From JBGZFC01 sp964346495 (lineage in GTDB: Bacteria > Bacteroidota > Bacteroidia > Bacteroidales > Dysgonomonadaceae), in assembly GCA_964346495.1 (NCBI GenBank), contig CAYFUW010000081.1:1-8914 (forward strand): a stretch of 8,914 nt of DNA. The letters are read 5' to 3'. Below are positions 7,134 to 8,914 of the stretch, piece by piece. Under the pieces are notes generated by a model. It made no database searches and was not told the DNA's origin. It saw only the letters and a program-made list of their open reading frames with translations. Position numbers and translations under genes: made by a program. Every line of letters starts with the position of its first letter. Positions within the stretch are counted from its first letter, which is position 1.

Positions 7134-8547
7134 ATATAAAGAAGAAATAAGCAAACATACTTCGCCGCGATGCACCTTTACTGAGGTTTATCGTGTGCGA
7201 AGAAACGAAAAGGATATTTTACTCTTTGAGATTCCGGCGACGCCGAAAGGTCAACCTATGTCTTGGAAAGGGCATCGCTATGGGAGAGATGGTGAAAGCT
7301 TAGGTGCATTAAGTGATTTTGAATATGATGCAATAAAAAGCCAAATTATTGCCGAAGATTGGAGTGCTCAGGTAATTGAAGACGCTGATATTACAGATTT
7401 AGATCCAAAAGCTATTGAAAAAGCACGGCTTGAGTTTACCAAAAAAAATCAGAAGTTGAAAGATGAAATTCCTACTTGGTCTGACGAGGAATTTCTTAAT
7501 AGAGCAAAAATTACCAAAAACAGTAAGATAACAAACACAGCGATTGTTTTACTTGGTAAGTCTGTATCGGAACATTATCTAAGTCCTGCAGTAGCTAAAA
7601 TAACTTGGATACTAAAAGATAGAGATAATATAGAAAAGGATTACGAGCATTTTTCCTGTCCACTGATATTAGCAATAGATGAGGTTGAGAAAAAGATACG
7701 AAATCTTAAATATCGATATATTAAGGATTCATTATTCCCTGAAGAGGTAGATCAATATGATAATTATATTATTCGGGAGGCATTGAATAATTGTATTGCT
7801 CACCAAGATTATTCTTTAGGTGGAAAAATTATAGTTGTAGAAAATGAAGATGGGTATTTGAGTTTTGCTAACGCAGGAAAATTTATACCGGGAAGTGTTG
7901 AAAAAGTAGTAATAAAGGATATTCCTGAAGAGAAATATCGAAATCCTTTTCTTGCCGATGCTATGGTAAGTTTGAATATGATTGATACCATTGGACACGG
8001 TATCAAAAAAATGTTTAACATTCAAAGGAGTAAATTATTTCCATTGCCTGATTATGATTTATCCAACGACAAAGTCCACGTAACTATTACCGGAAAAGTT
8101 GTCGATTTGAATTTCGCTCGAAAAGTTGCTTTAATGCCTGACTTAACTTTGCAAGAGATAATTTATTTAGACAAAGTTGCTAAGCAAAAAGAAATAAATG
8201 ATGATGAGGCGCGTATTTTAAGAAAGAAAAAATTAATTGAAGGAAGGAAACCGAATTATCATATTTCATCAGAAGTGGCAGAGTTTACTGAGCAGAAAGA
8301 TGATTATATGAAATTGCGAGGGATTGAAAATGAATATATTCAAAAAATAATTGTTGACTATCTTACTAATTTTAAAAAAGCTGTACGCAGTGATTTTGAG
8401 AGTGTCCTTCTCAGTAAACTATCAGATGGTTTGGATCTTAACCAAAAAAAAGATAAAATAAAAAATAATCTACAATCGTTAAGGAGAAAAGGTATAATTG
8501 AGACAGATAAGAATAGATTTTGGAGACTTACTAACAAAAAGACTTGA
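7108..8547 (+). pseudogene. AlbA_2/Schlafen-like ATP-binding regulator, main fragment
   Basis: Remainder of the frameshifted gene; joined to the upstream piece it would give about 544 residues, normal for this family. The frame opens at TTG 7108, overlapping the first piece; the next in-frame ATG is 7258. It contains the end of the AlbA_2 domain (GHRYGRDGESLGALSDFEY); a linker; a GHKL-type ATPase segment with the N-box-like REALNNCIAHQDYS (E at codon 7777), then LSFANAGKFIPGS and TIGHGIKKMF; and C-terminal winged-helix-like segments (about LQEIIYLDKVAKQKEINDDE, and SLRRKGIIETDKNRFWRL at the end). Proteins of this architecture are usually annotated as ATP-binding or RecG-like transcriptional regulators and often lie in restriction-modification and other defence loci; their biochemical role is poorly known. 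Restart at TTG might still yield an ATPase plus winged-helix protein. Codon use is AT-rich, like the middle of the methyltransferase. Confidence 0.85.
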
Positions 8548-8550
8548 AAC

Positions 8551-8772
8551 TTAGACGAGACTTAGACGGGTTTTTAGATGCGAAATACTTTTATGTGTCT
8601 GATTGTTAGAAATTTGCGGTTTTGGGTTTAGACGAATGTTAGACGAGGTTTAGACGTGTAGTTAGACGAGACTTAGACGAACTTTTAGATACGAAATGCT
8701 TTTAAGTGTCTGATTGTTAGCGATGTGTGGTTTTAGATTTAGACGATTGTTAGACGTGAGTTTAGACACCAA
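8551..8772. repeat. Two tandem 111-bp units made of 11-bp-spaced TTAGACG heptamers
   Basis: Starts three bases after the regulator stop codon. Exact TTAGACG begins at 8551, 8562, 8628, 8639, 8650, 8662, 8673, 8739 and 8750, with near matches at 8574, 8606, 8685, 8717 and 8762. Neighbouring copies are 11 or 12 bp apart. The pattern repeats as a whole: 8551/8662, 8562/8673, 8574/8685, 8606/8717, 8628/8739 and 8639/8750 each differ by 111. The two units align without gaps for about 100 bases at roughly 86 percent identity by eye, so the duplication is not very recent. A shared spacer of about 30 bases without heptamers contains GTGTCTGATTGTTAG. Stop codons occur in every frame, so it is not coding. 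Spacing near one helical turn would place the sites on one face of the DNA. Function unknown. Confidence 0.9.
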
Positions 8773-8778
8773 AATATA

Positions 8779-8885
8779 TTAAGTGATATTTAAGAGCTGT
8801 TAAGCGACAAAGAGTTTATTTTGTAATACGCTGATAGTTAGATTTGTTAAAGTATTAAGTGACAATAAGGTATTACTAAGCGACA
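8779..8885. repeat. Scattered TTAAGYGAC motifs after the 111-bp repeats
   Basis: TTAAGTGAT (8779), TTAAGCGAC (8800), TTAAGTGAC (8855) and CTAAGCGAC (8876) share a core, with weaker TTAAGAG at 8790. Three of the steps are 10-11 bp (8779, 8790, 8800). The last three exact copies continue into AA, giving GACAA. The core resembles the upstream TTAGACG with two bases exchanged, so this may be a diverged continuation of the same array or a second site type. No gene is seen from 8548 to 8914, and the series may run beyond the window. Confidence 0.6.
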
Positions 8886-8914
8886 AAATATAATTGTAGT
8901 TATATAGAACAAGC

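Noticed and set aside
8551..8885. CRISPR array
   Set aside because: Repeats are 7-11 bp with spacing of about one helical turn and no unique spacers of 30 bp or so; no cas genes are present.
6822..8914. Insertion sequence or transposon ends
   Set aside because: No transposase gene, no long terminal inverted repeats and no target-site duplication could be found around the repeats.

Overview
The window looks like chromosomal DNA of a member of the Bacteroidota, probably the order Bacteroidales. Four things point there. The DNA is AT-rich. Rho carries a very long hydrophilic insertion between its first domain and its RNA-binding domain. Three genes have the Bacteroidota -7 promoter element TAnnTTTG just upstream. 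Start codons are preceded by A/T-rich sequence with no Shine-Dalgarno motif. I cannot name a genus.

Left half (1-3900), ordinary core genome. The + strand carries rho (174-2060). It converges on two - strand genes: an Lrp/AsnC-type regulator (2142-2603) and, upstream of that, an M20-family amidohydrolase/peptidase (2695-3885). A long near-perfect hairpin with T-runs on both sides (2081-2117) lies in the convergent gap and probably terminates transcription from both directions. The M20 gene and the regulator point the same way, 91 bp apart. Each has its own promoter-like element.

Right half (about 4100-8914), accessory and defence-like. A large MmeI-type DNA methyltransferase (4140-6821) has a good -7 element 26 bp before its start. 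Its target-recognition half is visibly more AT-rich than its two ends, which suggests past exchange of the specificity region. Its N-terminal nuclease-like segment lacks the usual E-x-K. Ninety bases downstream, after a 21-bp direct repeat and a hairpin, lies an AlbA_2/Schlafen-like plus GHKL-ATPase regulator gene. It is split by a single-base frameshift near 7119 (fragments 6912-7133 and 7108-8547).

The most unusual part is the non-coding tail after that gene. It holds two tandem copies of a 111-bp unit (8551-8772), each built from TTAGACG heptamers spaced 11-12 bp apart, about one helical turn. A looser series of TTAAGYGAC motifs follows and runs to near the window end. I know no described element that matches this array. 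It is the best candidate here for something new, either a multi-site binding array or a decayed short tandem repeat. The methyltransferase, regulator and array could form one restriction- or defence-like locus, but that grouping is inferred from position only.
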